From Charina bottae (Eukaryota; Chordata; Lepidosauria; Squamata; Charinaidae): a stretch of DNA of 64,000 nucleotides. This document shows positions 44,239-56,102 of this stretch, piece after piece. The notes below the pieces were generated by a model. The model was given only the letters and a program-made list of their open reading frames with translations, had not been told where the DNA came from and made no database searches. The DNA lies in assembly GCA_023362775.1 (NCBI GenBank), contig JALMGJ010000019.1, positions 4,179,501 to 4,243,500 of the forward strand, in the 5' to 3' direction. Each line of letters begins with the position of its first letter. Positions within the stretch are counted from its first letter, which is position 1. The translations under genes were made by a program, and so were the position numbers.

Positions 44239-44444
44239 CACTTTGACTTGGTCCATATTTTGATGCTCAAGGCAGTAAATCTTGAAAGTTCATGAAGCTC
44301 ATTGTTGAATATCATATCATTGGCGATCACTCGTAGCCGAGTAAGATTGTCTTCCAAAGGTAAAATGTTAACGGTGGATCCGTAAGTGGCTACAAAGGCC
44401 AATTCTGGATCCACACAACCTCCCACAACTGTATCGTTGATGTG
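44238..44444 (-). CDS. 3'-terminal coding exon, product not recognised
   Basis: On the minus strand a T-rich acceptor (ttttctttttt...gcag) is followed by 68 codons and a TGA. The text begins 'HINDTVVGGCVDPELAFVAT', continues 'YGSTVNILPLEDNLTRLRVI' and 'ANDMIFNNELHELSRFTALS', and ends 'IKIWTKSK'. It is of normal complexity, contains no retroelement motif and enters in phase 0. The candidate upstream exon at 44674-44792 leaves in phase 0, so the two join cleanly across an intron of about 229 bp. No transmembrane stretch or zinc-binding pattern is visible, and I cannot name the family. An old processed or degenerate gene is less likely given the splice site and open frame. Confidence 0.55.
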   Translation of the reverse strand, partial: HINDTVVGGCVDPELAFVATYGSTVNILPLEDNLTRLRVIANDMIFNNELHELSRFTALSIKIWTKSK

Positions 44445-44673
44445 CTGCATTTAAAAAAGAAAATTAAAAAAAACAGATTTTAATATGTTCCTTAAATTAT
44501 AATTTTGATTTTTTGTGTGTGCCAGAAGTGAGACCAGTCTTGTCTATTTATTGCTGTGTTCTGACCATGTTCCTCTACTCAGCACTTATCACTCAAGAGA
44601 GAAAAGTGTCAAATAGCAAAACCTGTACTTGATTTCCTGCTTCTTGGAAGAAAAAAGGAACACTGAACTTTAC

Positions 44674-44792
44674 CATCAGGATGTCTAAATGTTTAAACTG
44701 AGAAATGTCCCATGATGCTCTGATATCCTCCATGCACTCATTTGATTGGTTGGCAGAAGAGTTACTCACCAGAACCAATACCATGGAATCAA
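44674..44792 (-). CDS. Candidate penultimate exon of the same unidentified gene
   Basis: The minus-strand frame reads 'DSMVLVLVSNSSANQSNECM', then 'EDIRASWDISQFKHLDILM', and ends at a donor 'gtaaag' (44673 downward). The outgoing phase is 0 and matches the terminal exon at 44444. The 5' edge is uncertain: the acceptor chosen ('accaacag') has a poor pyrimidine tract, and an internal 'gtgagt' is also present. The conceptual join gives 'LDILM' followed by 'HINDTVV'. No further upstream exons were recognised. Confidence 0.42.
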
Positions 44793-44944
44793 CTGTTGGT
44801 CTAAAGCAGTTCCCTTACTGTTCTACAGCAACTGCACAAGACACTTTGCAATCTATGGTCAGGACAAGTCAGATGTTAAAAGTGCCACCACATATGGACA
44901 ATATCAATAAATGCCCTTAAACAGTGGGTATGGGGAAAGGCTTA

Positions 44945-44950
44945 TATCAG

Positions 44951-44981
<31 letters not shown>

Positions 44982-45470
44982 TCTATCTATCTATCTATCT
45001 ATCTATATATCTTATTTATACCCCACCTATCCCCTCCCTAATGGAGGGCTCTAGGCGGCTTACATACATGTAAATTCATATATTATACAGCAATATATAT
45101 ATTACACAATGTTATCACGCGATAGGAAGGAGGTGAAGGAACCGACTCTTCAGCTGCAGGCATCGGACTACATGCCCCAGAATGCCTCTCTCCGAGCCGG
45201 CTGCTGACGTCCAGGAAGTTGTTGTTCAGGATCCGTCGTCCTCTGCCGCCATTGTCGGGATTCACCAGGTCTTCTTGGTTCGAGGACGACCCTCCGAAAG
45301 GACACCAGCAAATTGACCCACGTAAGTGGTACCCAATTTATCTACTTGCTTTCGCTTTCGAATTGTTGGGTGGACAGAAGCCGGGGCTACTGACGAGAGC
45401 TCACCTCACCACGCGGTTTCGAACTGCCAACCTTATGGTCGGCAGTCTAACGGCTCAGCGGTTTAGCCCG
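44945..45470 (-). mobile_element. Composite SINE, CR1/L3-tailed (copy 3)
   Basis: Minus-strand copy. The head ends near 45470 ('ctcagcggtttagcccgc' on plus), with the B-box-like 'ggtttcgaactgccaacc', the Sauria-like 'gtagcccc ... aattcgaaag' stretch and the GC-rich body ('ggctgctgacgtccagga'). The tail 'taccccacctatcccctccc', 'gggctctaggcggcttacat' runs into (TCTA)n and (TTTA)n at 44945-45010. It lies immediately 5' of the two unidentified exons on the same strand. Confidence 0.82.
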
Positions 45471-46840
45471 CAAAGTTACTCTTTGAAGATTCTTCATCCA
45501 TCTAGCTAGTGGGACAATCTTTATCCCTGGCCAGATTCAATGCCCTCCCAACAGCTGTTACTGAAAGGAAATATGTTGTCTAAGAACAAATTGTATGACA
45601 GTCTTCATTTCTTCTCAGTAAACATCCAAACCTGCTCCCACAGCTGTCTAAGTCATCCAATGCTAGTAGATATTTAAGGGGTTCTACAGCCTCATGTGCC
45701 TTTTTATGGGTATGGGGGATTGTTTGACTCATCCTCTTTATATAGAATTTCAACCTGCTCTTTTTGTGGTAAGGAGCTGGAGGAGTTTGTTAAATCACCT
45801 TTTGAATAGGCATCCTTGAATGTTCTGAGGTCCAGGCAAGATAGAATTTCCTGGAGACTGTTCACTTAATTATTTGTCAAGGTCATGAGCTCTGTACAGT
45901 TATCTAAGGTAAGGGTGTCTTAGTAATTACTTCACCAGCCTTTACCAAATCATTTAGCATTAGTAATGAGTCAGTATTTTTCATCATGGAACAGACATTT
46001 GGGGAATATCTGAAAAGCTGCTAGAAAAATTTTCATCTTAAAAAGCATCAGCAGGATCATTGCAAGTTCAAACATTAACAACATTCTTCTGGACTTGGGA
46101 GCAAATCGAGCACTTCTGACAGCACAAGAGCTGACTTAATGGGAATAAAATTGCCTTCAGGGAAATCTTCCTCCCTCTTTTAATTCTACTACGTTTAACC
46201 CAAAGCATCATTTATGTAGGTTAAAGTCTATGGGCATAGATGGTCTTCTCTGTCTGCTTGAAGGACCATTCCTCCATTTATTCCCAGCCTCAGAGGTGTC
46301 CCTCAAAGCAGGGTTATTCTTATTTTCTCTGTCATTGATACTTCCTACCTTATCCTTACAAAGAGAAGCAAAGATATAACATCTTCAAACTTCTTTAGTG
46401 TGAGTTCTCAAAACTAGAAATCCCTATCTGAACTGTGTGGCCAGAGGATTTTCAAGAACTTGGTGCACTGGTTCTTCATTGACCCAACAGGTGTAGTTGA
46501 GATCCTTCTACTAAGTTCCAAATAAGGGAATCATCCCCTTCATCAAATCCTTCCACTGCAAAGATTTGGGCAGAGCAGAGTGTTCAAACCTAAATTGGAT
46601 TAGAATGTTATATCTAAGCAGGAGTGCCCTACAGACTGTTAAGCTGCTCTAACACTTGTAAAGGGTTCACTTGACCATGGCTGGTTCTTGGTTGCTCTTT
46701 CTTCTTTCCCATCCTGCCAGATTTCATACCAGTCCCAACTGCCCTAATATTTAACCCTGCACTCAGAGCCTGGTTTACAGCAGAAGCTCCCAGAGACAAT
46801 ACAGCTAAAAAGGCTTCTCAGCCATTTGGCTATGATCAGG
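45471..46840. other. No gene seen
   Basis: Unique sequence with no recognised repeat or exon. Confidence 0.5.
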
Positions 46841-46976
46841 GTGTGTGTGTGTGTGTGTGTGCGTGTCTGTCTGTGTCTGTGTCTGTGTCTGTGTCTGTGT
46901 CTGTGTCTGTGTCTGTGTCTGTGTCTGTGTGTGTCTGTCTGTCTACCTACCTACCTACCTACCTACCTACCTACCT
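46841..46976. repeat. Compound microsatellite (GT)n, (GTGTCT)n, (CTAC)n
   Basis: About 135 bp: a GT run, about 12 GTGTCT-type units, then seven CTAC units, abutting the Penelope-like coding fragment. Frames through it are artefacts. Confidence 0.95.
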
Positions 46977-47371
46977 GTAGCCCAAGAAGAGAAAACAGGA
47001 GTTATCTACAACATACAATGTAAGGACCGTAACAGCCACTATGTAGGACAGACCGGCAGAAGACTAGCAGAATGTATCCACGAAAACCAACTAGCAGTCA
47101 GAAGACATAATGAAAACTCCTTAATATCACAATACATGGACAGACTCAACCATACTTTCAACTGGGAAACGGTGAGCATCTTAAACCAAGCCAAGTCTAA
47201 AAACGCTAGAGAACTCCTGGAAGCGTGGCACTCAGACAAAGCAGCCATCAACAGACACACAGAGGTAAACAACATTTACATACCATTCATAAGAGACAAT
47301 AGAAAAGCCAGAAGACCAGAACACCTCCTTGCCAGCAATCAACACCCAGATATGCAAAGATTAACACCATG
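46977..47371 (+). pseudogene. Penelope-like GIY-YIG endonuclease domain, 5'-truncated
   Basis: The frame reads 'EEKTGVIYNIQCKDRNSHYV' (GIY-like 'GVIYNI' and YVG in place of YIG), 'GQTGRRLAECIHENQLAVRR', then a conserved C-terminal tail ending 'NQHPDMQRLTP' at a stop near 47372. GIY-YIG nucleases use this Tyr pair and the downstream Arg and Glu to cut DNA. The RT that normally precedes this domain is absent, so this is a non-functional 3' fragment despite a 130-residue open frame. It differs from the 38664-38990 copy by scattered substitutions. Confidence 0.8.
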
Positions 47372-47670
47372 ATTAGCACCAGAGGAACAATCAAACAGCA
47401 CAATATACCTTAATCAAGGAACTATTAACTCAGTCAATCAACCAAGCAGCAAACAACAGCCCAATCAAGGAACTCCTAAGGGGAGAACAACAGCCCCACC
47501 AACACAAGCAGGACAAGCCATGATATATAAAAAGAGAGCAAGTTCCACTCCCTTTTCACACTGAAGATGTTGCCTAGCCTGGCAATGAAACGTTTGCAAG
47601 AAAACAACAAGGCTCAGAGAGCACCAAGGATTCCACAGTTCAACCCTGAGCTACAAATATGCTCTTTGAT
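46977..47670 (+). mobile_element. Penelope-like element, 3' part
   Basis: Coding sequence for the GIY-YIG nuclease is followed by about 300 bp of 3' region ('ggaactattaactcagtcaa', 'gatgttgcctagcctggcaa', 'agagagcaccaaggattcca'). It ends at 'gctacaaatatgctctttga', just before a (TCTA)n run. The same terminus occurs inverted at 38295. Confidence 0.82.
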
Positions 47671-47672
47671 TG

Positions 47673-47673
<1 letters not shown>

Positions 47674-47737
<64 letters not shown>
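47674..47737. repeat. (TCTA)n microsatellite
   Basis: About 16 uninterrupted units right after the Penelope-like terminus, suggesting the repeat grew from the element tail or target. Confidence 0.96.
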
Positions 47738-49147
47738 ATCTATCATGTCAGCTCTAGGGTTTAAATTCCAGGCCTTTTTCTCCTGCTTTTTCATGTCACA
47801 AGAAATTTGGCCATTCCTGGGAAACATCTGTTCAATGTTTACATCACAAATCTGTTCAGCCTGAGAATTACTGGGACTTGCCTTGTCAGGTCATTCCCTT
47901 ACATGTCCTGGTTAATCAGATGCTAGGTTTATTAAATTCAAAGCCTGAGATATCTCAACAGCGTCAGTCCTCTTCTTAAAGCCAGGAGACCCAATAATAT
48001 GTACTGTATGTTCTCAGTTAATAGCCACATTTGCAAAGGTGAGAGCACATTGGTGCATGCTTATAGCAGCTTGTGAAAATTTAAAACAAAGAAACAAGCA
48101 AACCCTAGACTGTTGTTCATACTAGCTAGCATTTTACTACCTTGGAAATTCCAAGAATTTCCAAGGTATTAAAAAATTCCAGAATCTTGGAAAGGCACTA
48201 TATCATTGACCCTGTATGAAATTAAAATGGCATCTAAGCCTAAACAACAGGAACTGCTTCTATCACTGCTGTTTCCTGTTTCTGCCTACCATCCCCACCT
48301 AAGTCTTTTAGAGCCCACTGATGCAGCATTCCCATGAAACAAGGAACCAGCCTAGGGGAGATAATGTTCCTGCCTTTCTACATCTAATAACATTGGATTG
48401 TTCAATTTCTTCTGCAAGAGATATTCAGCAGAATTACTTCTCCTTAGATGAGACTGATCTATTCTATTGCATCTCTTGATGAGTCTCATCCAGAATCATG
48501 TTTCATGAAATGATATGTGGAAATCACTGTTCTTTTACACTCTCAAAGGTTTTAGGCCTCAAGACTGATTCATGCTTTGAATTCTAACTCAGGAAGAAGA
48601 ATGAGTTAGTTATAAAAGTTTGAGAAATGCTTGTTCACACCTTAGGCTGTGAGTCAATTGGTGATGTGATCACAGCAGATGGATGTTCGTGGGTCACATA
48701 GGCATTATCCGAAGATGCACAGTTATAGCAGGAATTTGTATGGCATCAGTTAATTTCTTTTTAGCTTGAAGATCAGTGGAAGATGTCACTAATGTCCTGG
48801 AACTCTTCTGGCAAGCCACCAGAGGTCATTCTCTTATAGGTCACAGGAAGAACTTGGGCCAGTTGAGTAGACTATGTTTTAACTCAAAGCCACAAGAGTA
48901 TGAGATGTAGACATGACTGAGAAGACCTAGCTACTCCTGAGTCAACTTCAGCTTTAAGCACTGAGGTTACTACATGTGACTCAATGGTCTTAGTGATAAC
49001 TATGTACTTAGATGGCTGTAATTACTTAGTCAATCATGCCTATTTTCTATCACAGCAGTGGCTATGTCAAGAAAATATGCTCATATACTAAATCTTAGGT
49101 TGGAACATTCCAGTTGCCACTGCTCGGCTGGGCAATTTCAATTCTAG
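47738..49147. other. No gene seen
   Basis: Unique sequence. A short palindrome 'accttggaaatt ... aatttccaaggt' lies at about 48139-48168. Confidence 0.5.
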
Positions 49148-49245
49148 AATATTTTTATTTTTATTTAATTTTTATCCCGCCTTTATTATTTTTATAAATA
49201 ACTCAAGACGGCGTATTTTTGAATAGCCTCAAATAACAAAAAAAA
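49148..49245 (-). mobile_element. CORE-SINE tail fragment
   Basis: 'tttttatcccgcctttatta', then 'ttataaataactcaagacgg', is the reverse complement of the tail of the SINE at 46-385. Confidence 0.65.
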
Positions 49246-49378
49246 TATTAAATCACTTCACCAGCTTCCCACACTTACAGTAAGTATGGTACATAGCCAG
49301 TGTCAATCACATTGATCCAAAAAATAGATTTCTGCCTTGGGAGAGAATAATTTGATCAACATTTTAAATAGGCTAGGT

Positions 49379-49592
49379 ACTCACTGGACAAGACCCTGAT
49401 GCTGGGAAAGACTGAAGGCAAAAGGAGAAGGGGACGGCAGAGGATGAGATGGTTAGACAGCATCACCGATGTAATGAACATGAATTTGAGTAAATTTTGG
49501 GAGACAGTGGAGGACAGGAAGGCCTGGCGTGCTATGGTCGATGGGGTCACAACGAGTCGGACACGACTTAATGACTGAACAACAACAACATA
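49379..49592 (+). mobile_element. 5'-truncated BovB 3' end (first subfamily)
   Basis: 'ctcactggacaagaccctga' through 'gtcggacacgacttaatgac' and an (AAC)n tail. Collinear with 36060-36292. Confidence 0.82.
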
Positions 49593-49629
49593 ATTTACAT
49601 TCTAAATTAGAAGAGATTATCTGGACCCC

Positions 49630-49768
49630 TTGTTTTTGGGGTTCAGACATGGGCATGGAACTGAAACAACACTGGTTGCTCTGGTGGATGTGCTATGGCT
49701 GGACCTGGATGGACGGAGTGTGGGTCTACTGGATCTCTCAGCCACCTTTCTGGGCAGGTTGCTAGTAA
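49630..49768 (+). mobile_element. CR1/L3 RT internal fragment
   Basis: The frame reads 'FRHGHGTETTLVALVDVLWL', then 'DLDGRSVGLLDLSATF', matching 'FRPGHGMETALVTLTDDLWR' and 'LLDLSAAF' of the CR1 copy at 6030-7590. Neither end of the LINE is present; a BovB insertion follows directly. Confidence 0.65.
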
Positions 49769-49774
49769 GAAATA

Positions 49775-50083
49775 ACCAGTCCATACTCCAGGAAATAAAG
49801 CCCAAATGCTCACTTGAGGGAATGATATTAAAGGCAAAACTGAAGTACTTTGGCCACATAATGAGAAGACAGGATACCCTGGAGAAGATGCTGATGCTAG
49901 GGAAAGTAGAAGGCAAAAGGAAGAGGGGCCAACCAAGGGCAAGATGGATGGATGATATTCTGGAGGTGACGGACTCAACCATGGGGTAGCTGGGGATGGT
50001 GACGGCCGACAGGAAGCTCTGGCTTGGGCAGGTCCACGAAGTCACGAAGAGTCGGAAGCGACTGAACGAATAAACAACAAACT
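49775..50083 (+). mobile_element. 5'-truncated BovB 3' end (second subfamily)
   Basis: 'ccatactccaggaaataaag' through 'gcgactgaacgaataaacaa'. The coding part gives 'KYFGHIMRRQDTLEKMLMLG' and then 'GQPRARWMDDILEV', with a stop near 49986. Confidence 0.85.
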
Positions 50084-53000
50084 GGCAATTTTATAGCAAT
50101 GAGCTACTCACTCTTAGGACAAACATTGGATACTTTTGGCCAAACAGCTATGAAATATTCTCCTTTCAGTGTACATTTTAGAATAAATGTTATTAGGCAA
50201 CATGGTTAGGCAGGTCTTAGGACTTGTTCTGGGGGCTAAAATGCTTATCGAAAAACAGTGATGAACAGTGAGCATGCTATGTAATATTCTTGGATGGAGG
50301 TTGTTTTAAACAATAAAGAATGTACATAATTTTAAAATAAATAGTTCTTGCGCTAAACCTGTATGGAGTTTATTGGAATTCTGTATTTTGAATTGTGGAT
50401 TTCTCTGTCCTTGCATATGATTTCTGTCTTTTTCATTTAACAAGGAGCAAATGGGGAAGGATGAAGGTAATCATTAGAAGGGTGGAAGGACATGGATGTG
50501 CAAAGGGAGAAGGAGAAATGAAAAATTGCCAGGACGTATGTTCTAGGGTGAGACATTGCAATGCATCATGGAGGCATTTGTGCCGTGATGTTATCATGCT
50601 CATATCTTCCTCTTGGTGTCACTGTGATTTTCTGTAGGCAATGCTGCTAAAGGAAAACCAACAAACAAACATTTGGACTGCTTTTCAATGCAAAGTTAAT
50701 CTCTACTCCCCAAGCAATGCAGAATGATTGTTTTATAGACATATTTTCTTGATGCAGATTTTCTATTCACATAAATGAACAAGTGGAAGAGGTGTGGAAG
50801 GAAAGAAAGATGTCTATTGGGCAGATATCCCCCCCCCCCAAATGTGTATTATTGTGAAAACACTATTTAAACATAATTGCAGGATTAATTATTTGACCAA
50901 AAAACAAAACATGAAGAAAACTGTGCACCAGAAAAAGTGCGTGCAAAAATGTGTTTATCAGGGGAAATATGCACCATGGTAAAAAATTAAATAAAATAGC
51001 AAATAGCTATGGAATAAGGAGGGGCAAACCTAACAGAAAAAAAGAATTAAAGCAGTGAAATGGATCTTGTTATCCATCCTTAGACATTAACAGATAAAGA
51101 AAAATGTGAATATTAGTATTAGGATATGATTGATGCTAATTTTACTAAACCTTAATGCTATAAATAACTAAGCTTTTATCCAGAGTTTTGGATTAAAACA
51201 TGCTACCATCTCAAAGCTGCATGATTTCAGAAAGTTGTCTAATAAACTCTAATTGAGGAGGTTGATTAAAGCTTAAATGTATCTAATCAATATGAGAACT
51301 GAATGCATTTGGAAACAAAGCCTGCTCTGAAGTTCCTTAGCACTGATAAATCAATACCTACAGTATATTATCAATATACTAAAAATAATACAAAAACAAA
51401 AAAACTATGAACAGAATGGTACCATATGCAAAAAGGTCCATGCATTTTCAGGAATCTAATATAATATATTGATTTTTCTTTGAATAGTTAAAGCCAAAAT
51501 GTTCAGCAGTCAGCTATACATTATAAAATGAAGGGAATTCATTTTAAAAGGCCATTTTCAGAATTTTTCTCCCTGAACATCCTTTCTATTGTCAGCATTC
51601 CGGGATAATGTTCATTGGTGCTTTATTATTTATTGCATAGGTGTTAATAACAAACCCAGTGAATACATCATATGCCACAGCTAAAAGATAGAGAAGGAGT
51701 ACCTGTGGCATTTTCTAGATGTGACAAGCATAGAGAGATAATACTGTATAAAGTAGAGTTGAACTTGCTATGTAAGCAACGGTGAACAGTTCATGTGGAA
51801 GGTTTCACATGCATGTGTGAAGCCTTCCTGGCTACAGATAGTTGCATGGACTAAGCAGAGTCTCAAGTGTTAGTTAATATCACAATGAGTTTTTGAAGAA
51901 AGAGGCTGATCATATATATGTTTATGCTGCCTAAACTACAGAGTTTACATAAGGATGGGACCTGCTCTCTAAGGCAATTTGGGATCAGAACATTGTTAGC
52001 TAATAATTTGTTCCAAGTTATTTGTTCCCAACATTTGCCAATTTAGTGCAGAATAGCTTAGCAGTTTGTCATACAGGCAATGTCTAGATTGCAGCAAAAT
52101 TGTATGAATCTTCCTTGGAAGATTTGGTACACCTTTTCTAATTTTTGGCCCTAGTTTAATTTCCCCCCCCAAATATTTCATCTAATATTTCCTGTTAGGT
52201 GACTACCTAAAGATCCTCATCACAAATTTTGAACCCTTCCTCCCAGAATGTGCCCTTGCTCTGTCCATAAAAGGATCTGGCTTTTGGTATGATCCTAGTA
52301 TGGCCCTCAAGCTGATGAATGTTGTTTTGTTTTCCTTTGGTGGTCTACAAAGTCTTATATCTCTGTTCACTACCATTTTGTGAACTCTCCTTGCAGGGAT
52401 CTGTCCTAAGGAGTTCTCCTCAGAACATTGCATTGCGGGAGAGATGGACACAGAGGTTGTGATGTCACAACATAGGAAATATTCAGGTTCTTCTTCATTT
52501 CAATGCCTTTCACCAGAAAAGAAGGTCAACTTGCTCTAAGTTTATTACCAACCCCCTCAACTTACTATTGCAGATGCTGCATCTTTCCATGCCACCTTCC
52601 ATCTTTAAGAGGGCAATCCTCTATCTCAAAGAAAGCTTGTCAGATCCAGCTGTCAAGACTGCCAGATATCTTTATTACCTTCCTCTCTGCTTTAAACAGT
52701 AGATTAGGACTTGTGATCTAAATTGTCATAGCCTTTTTTCTTTCTTTTTTTTTTTATGTCTCTCTCTTAAGCACCAAGACTCCTAAATAAACCCAAACAT
52801 GCTGTCAAAGACAAAACAAGTTTTTAAAATTTGTTCAATTAATAGAACTGCTAAAATCAGACCTGTCTAGATTCTAATGTTCAGAAAAATATGAAGTCCA
52901 AATTAAAATATGTCTTAGCATCCATATATAAAAATGTCAGTTTTAAACAAGGAAACTCCCATATGCTTTATTTTATGCCTACTCTTAACTGCTTTATTAG

Positions 53001-53415
53001 CAATCACTCTAGACAACTGGCAAATCAAGATATATTATTGTGTTTACCCCCCCATAAACCTTTGTGTAGCAGAGTAACCTGCATTTGTGATATACTTTAT
53101 GAAGATTAAAAATACTGATCTATCCTATAGACAAATGCATGAAAGGGTGCTTTCAAGAAATAGACTAGAATGGATCCAAAATGGATCATTCCCCAATAAA
53201 ACATTTTTGCAATATATATTTTTAAGTTACCCACCATCAAATAAATTAGGGAGCATAAACTTAAACTGGGCTGACCTGCATAGTCAAAAGTATTAACTGA
53301 AATTGTTTTAAGTTTAAAACCACACATTCTTTTCTACATAACTTATCTATATATACATTCTTTCGAAATACTGCAAGTCATTACTTCTTTATCCTATCTA
53401 TTAAAAAGTTTATCC
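50084..53415. other. No gene seen; largest repeat-poor block
   Basis: About 3.3 kb with little recognisable repeat apart from C-runs at 50830 and 52162 and a T-run at 52746. The AT-rich sequence at 51100-51400 has non-repetitive texture but no coding signal. Confidence 0.5.
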
Positions 53416-53840
53416 TAAGTGTAAGGGTTAGCTTAACCAATGCCATTCTGCTTTTGAAAACTGCTTGCAAAAGGGAATTAGGTGAAAGGGGACTAGAGAT
53501 TAGATAACGCAGGGCACGGATGCTCTGTCTCTAGGAGAGAGTTTGTTTATGCTTTCTTATTGCTAGCAATGCAGCTTTAGAAACCTTGCACTCTCTCTAG
53601 GAGAAGAGGTCACTAGGCTTTCTTACTGTACCTGGGAAACCTATATAAGTGTTGAAGTTGCAATGTGTGAGTGTGTATCTCTTCCCAGACATTCACTGCC
53701 ATGATGTCTGCAGAGATTTCACCCAGCTTTGCTTGGCCAAATAAATGCTGTTATTTTAATCTCCAAGCCTCGACTCAAGACTGTTTTTGGCAACCTCAGT
53801 AACTTGGGTAAAACAGTGTAAGCCAGGGACCTTACATAAG
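53416..53840 (+). mobile_element. Solo LTR of an endogenous retrovirus with 4-bp target duplication
   Basis: The LTR spans 53420-53836 (417 bp). It begins TGTAAGG and ends CCTTACA, a 7-bp inverted end pair with the canonical TG...CA, and is flanked by 'taag' at 53416-53419 and 53837-53840. A TATA box (tatataag) lies at 53642-53649 and AATAAA at 53740-53745, in the order expected for U3-R-U5. No internal coding region is present, so this is the product of LTR-LTR recombination. Confidence 0.85.
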
Positions 53841-54078
53841 CATGTCTACTCAGAAGTAAGTTAGGGAAATGTGACATAAAGTTCTGCTTATAATTAAGGA
53901 GTTTAAAAAGCATATGAGAGAGAAAATTGTAGGGATTATATGGGGTAGTAGCATTGAAAACAATCAGATTTTGGGCTAATTATATAAGTTGCATAGACAA
54001 TTACATATATTTCAGAAACTGGACAGAATGAAATAATATGTGACTATGCACCACGCACATTCTTGCATCTCTACTTTT

Positions 54079-54161
<83 letters not shown>

Positions 54162-55539
54162 CTTTCACCATTCTTTTTCTTCATGCATACATATCACACA
54201 CACATTCATATATCAATAAAACAGAAATCTAGAGCAGCTAAAGAAGACATAAATTCAATTTCTTCATTTTTAGATTTTCAGTTTGGTACTCATTCTATTG
54301 CGTTGCATAAATTACACTGTTCAGTAATTAACCATTACTTTTTGCTAAACCTTGCACATTTCATTTTAACACGCCTAGTTAAAGGTACTTTGAGAGAGGA
54401 GAAGTTAGAAAGGGAATTGCCATTCAAGAGGCACATCATGGGAGGGGCAGGACAGGAGTTACTAAATTCTCATTAGGCTTACTCTCTTTAAGTAGGCTTC
54501 AGGTATGCATTATTCAACAGAATAAAGTCTACAGATGGAAAAAAATAGTTACTAAACTTAAACGTACTCAAGGAAAGAAACAAACCAACAAAAACTTGGT
54601 AGAACATGTAACTATCCTAGCACAACAATATGGCTGTCTTCCCATGCTGTTCTTAATCTAGATGACTTTAACCATGATATATTTAACCCAATGATACAGG
54701 AATATTAACAATTATTACTGGGTTTTCAGAAGATGCTAGTCCTATCAAGATGCCTATCAAAGTGCCGTGCAAATCAGCCCATATAATGCGAGAAATCACC
54801 GAGCTCCACTCAATCCTTCCACCCGTTCTTTAGATAACCCTCTCCTTCATAGGTGAAATGTCCCAATTATCAAACAAGCTGCATTCTTTTCCCTTCTTCT
54901 CTTTAGTTCTGCCAAAGAGGAAGATCTTTACTTCTTGGAAGACAGATGCCTTTAGCCTTAAGGCCAAGGATTTCAAAGGGTGATGGAGGAAGACAGTGGA
55001 TGGATTTGAGAGTATTTTCCTTTCCTAGTATTTTCCAATGTGAGCCATTTCACACTAGGAGCATTATCCCCATGAATTAAAGAATAATTTCTTCAAGAAA
55101 GAGTATTTTGTTTGATTCATAAGGCAAAAATGGCATAGCTTACTATCCTCCAAGCTAAACACTACAGTTGTGTGAAGTTTGACTTCAGAGTAACTAGAAT
55201 CACCTTTTTGGAATCACACCGATTCAAAGCAATAATTCAAATCAGGTACCTTCAAATGGTTGTGTGCAAAATTTGGTGGTCCACAAATAGAATGTCTTGG
55301 TATTTTCAGAACATGTTTCTCTCACTCTCACTCTCCAATCTGGAACACAGTTTTTTTTATGGACTTTTGTGTATGTATACACATCCTTTTATTAAATTAA
55401 ATATTCAAATTGAATTGGTTCAAATATTTGAATCACAAATTCAATTCTATTGAATTCTTCAAATTGAATCACAAAGTCAAAATAATTCAAATTGAGTTGA
55501 CCCTTAGAATCAAATTACTACTTCAAATTGGAGCATGGA
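53841..55539. other. No gene seen; (TTTC)n tract
   Basis: Holds (TTTC)n at 54075-54161. The rest is AT-rich, with 'caaattgaattg'-type short direct repeats at 55400-55530. Confidence 0.5.
54075..54161. repeat. (TTTC)n polypyrimidine microsatellite
   Basis: About 21 uninterrupted units. Confidence 0.97.
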
Positions 55540-55670
55540 TAACTCACATTTTTTTTGTTGTTGTTTATTCATTCAGTCACTTCCGACTCTTCGTGACTTC
55601 ATGGACCAGCCCACGCCAGAGCTTCATGTCGGCCGTCGCCATCCCCAGCTCCCCCACGGTTAACTCACAT
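55540..55670 (-). mobile_element. Very short BovB 3' end with 10-bp target duplication
   Basis: The minus-strand insert 55550-55660 (111 bp) holds only the last part of BovB subfamily 2, with a (T)n(TTG)n tail on the left. The direct repeat 'taactcacat' lies at 55540-55549 and 55661-55670. Confidence 0.9.
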
Positions 55671-55811
55671 ACCTGTAACTAAATAAATTCCCAAGCTATG
55701 TATAAAGGTCTACCAAAAGGGAAAACAAATTTCCTTCTGTTTGTTCTTTGCATGTGTTAAGGAGCAGGGGGAATAGGTGAATCTTGTAGGACTCTCTATA
55801 TGATTATTGTT

Positions 55812-56102
55812 TAAGGTAAAGGTTCCCCCGCAGAGTCGTGTCCGTCTCTAGGGGCCGGTGCCCATTTCCGTTTGTTAGCCGAAGAGCCAGCACTGTCCGA
55901 AGACGCTTCCGCGGTCATGTGGCTGGCATGACATGTGTGGAACGCTGTTACCTTCCCACCGAAGTGGTACCTATTTATTGAATTGCATTTGCATGCTTTC
56001 GAATTGCTAGGTTGGCAAGAGCTGGGGCAAGTGCGGGAGCTCACTCCGTCACACGAGGCTAGGGTCTCGAACCTCCGAACTTGCGACCTTCTGACTGACA
56101 TG
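55812..56102 (-). mobile_element. Sauria SINE, head truncated
   Basis: Tail 'aaggtaaaggttcccccgca' on the left. The body 'cggtgcccatttccgtttgt' and 'gcatgctttcgaattgctag' leads to the B-box side 'gtctcgaacctccgaacttg', and it stops within the head near 56102. Confidence 0.87.

Noticed and set aside
52203..52451. Minus-strand frame of 82 codons with mixed composition.
   Set aside because: No splice sites, no domain and no family resemblance found.
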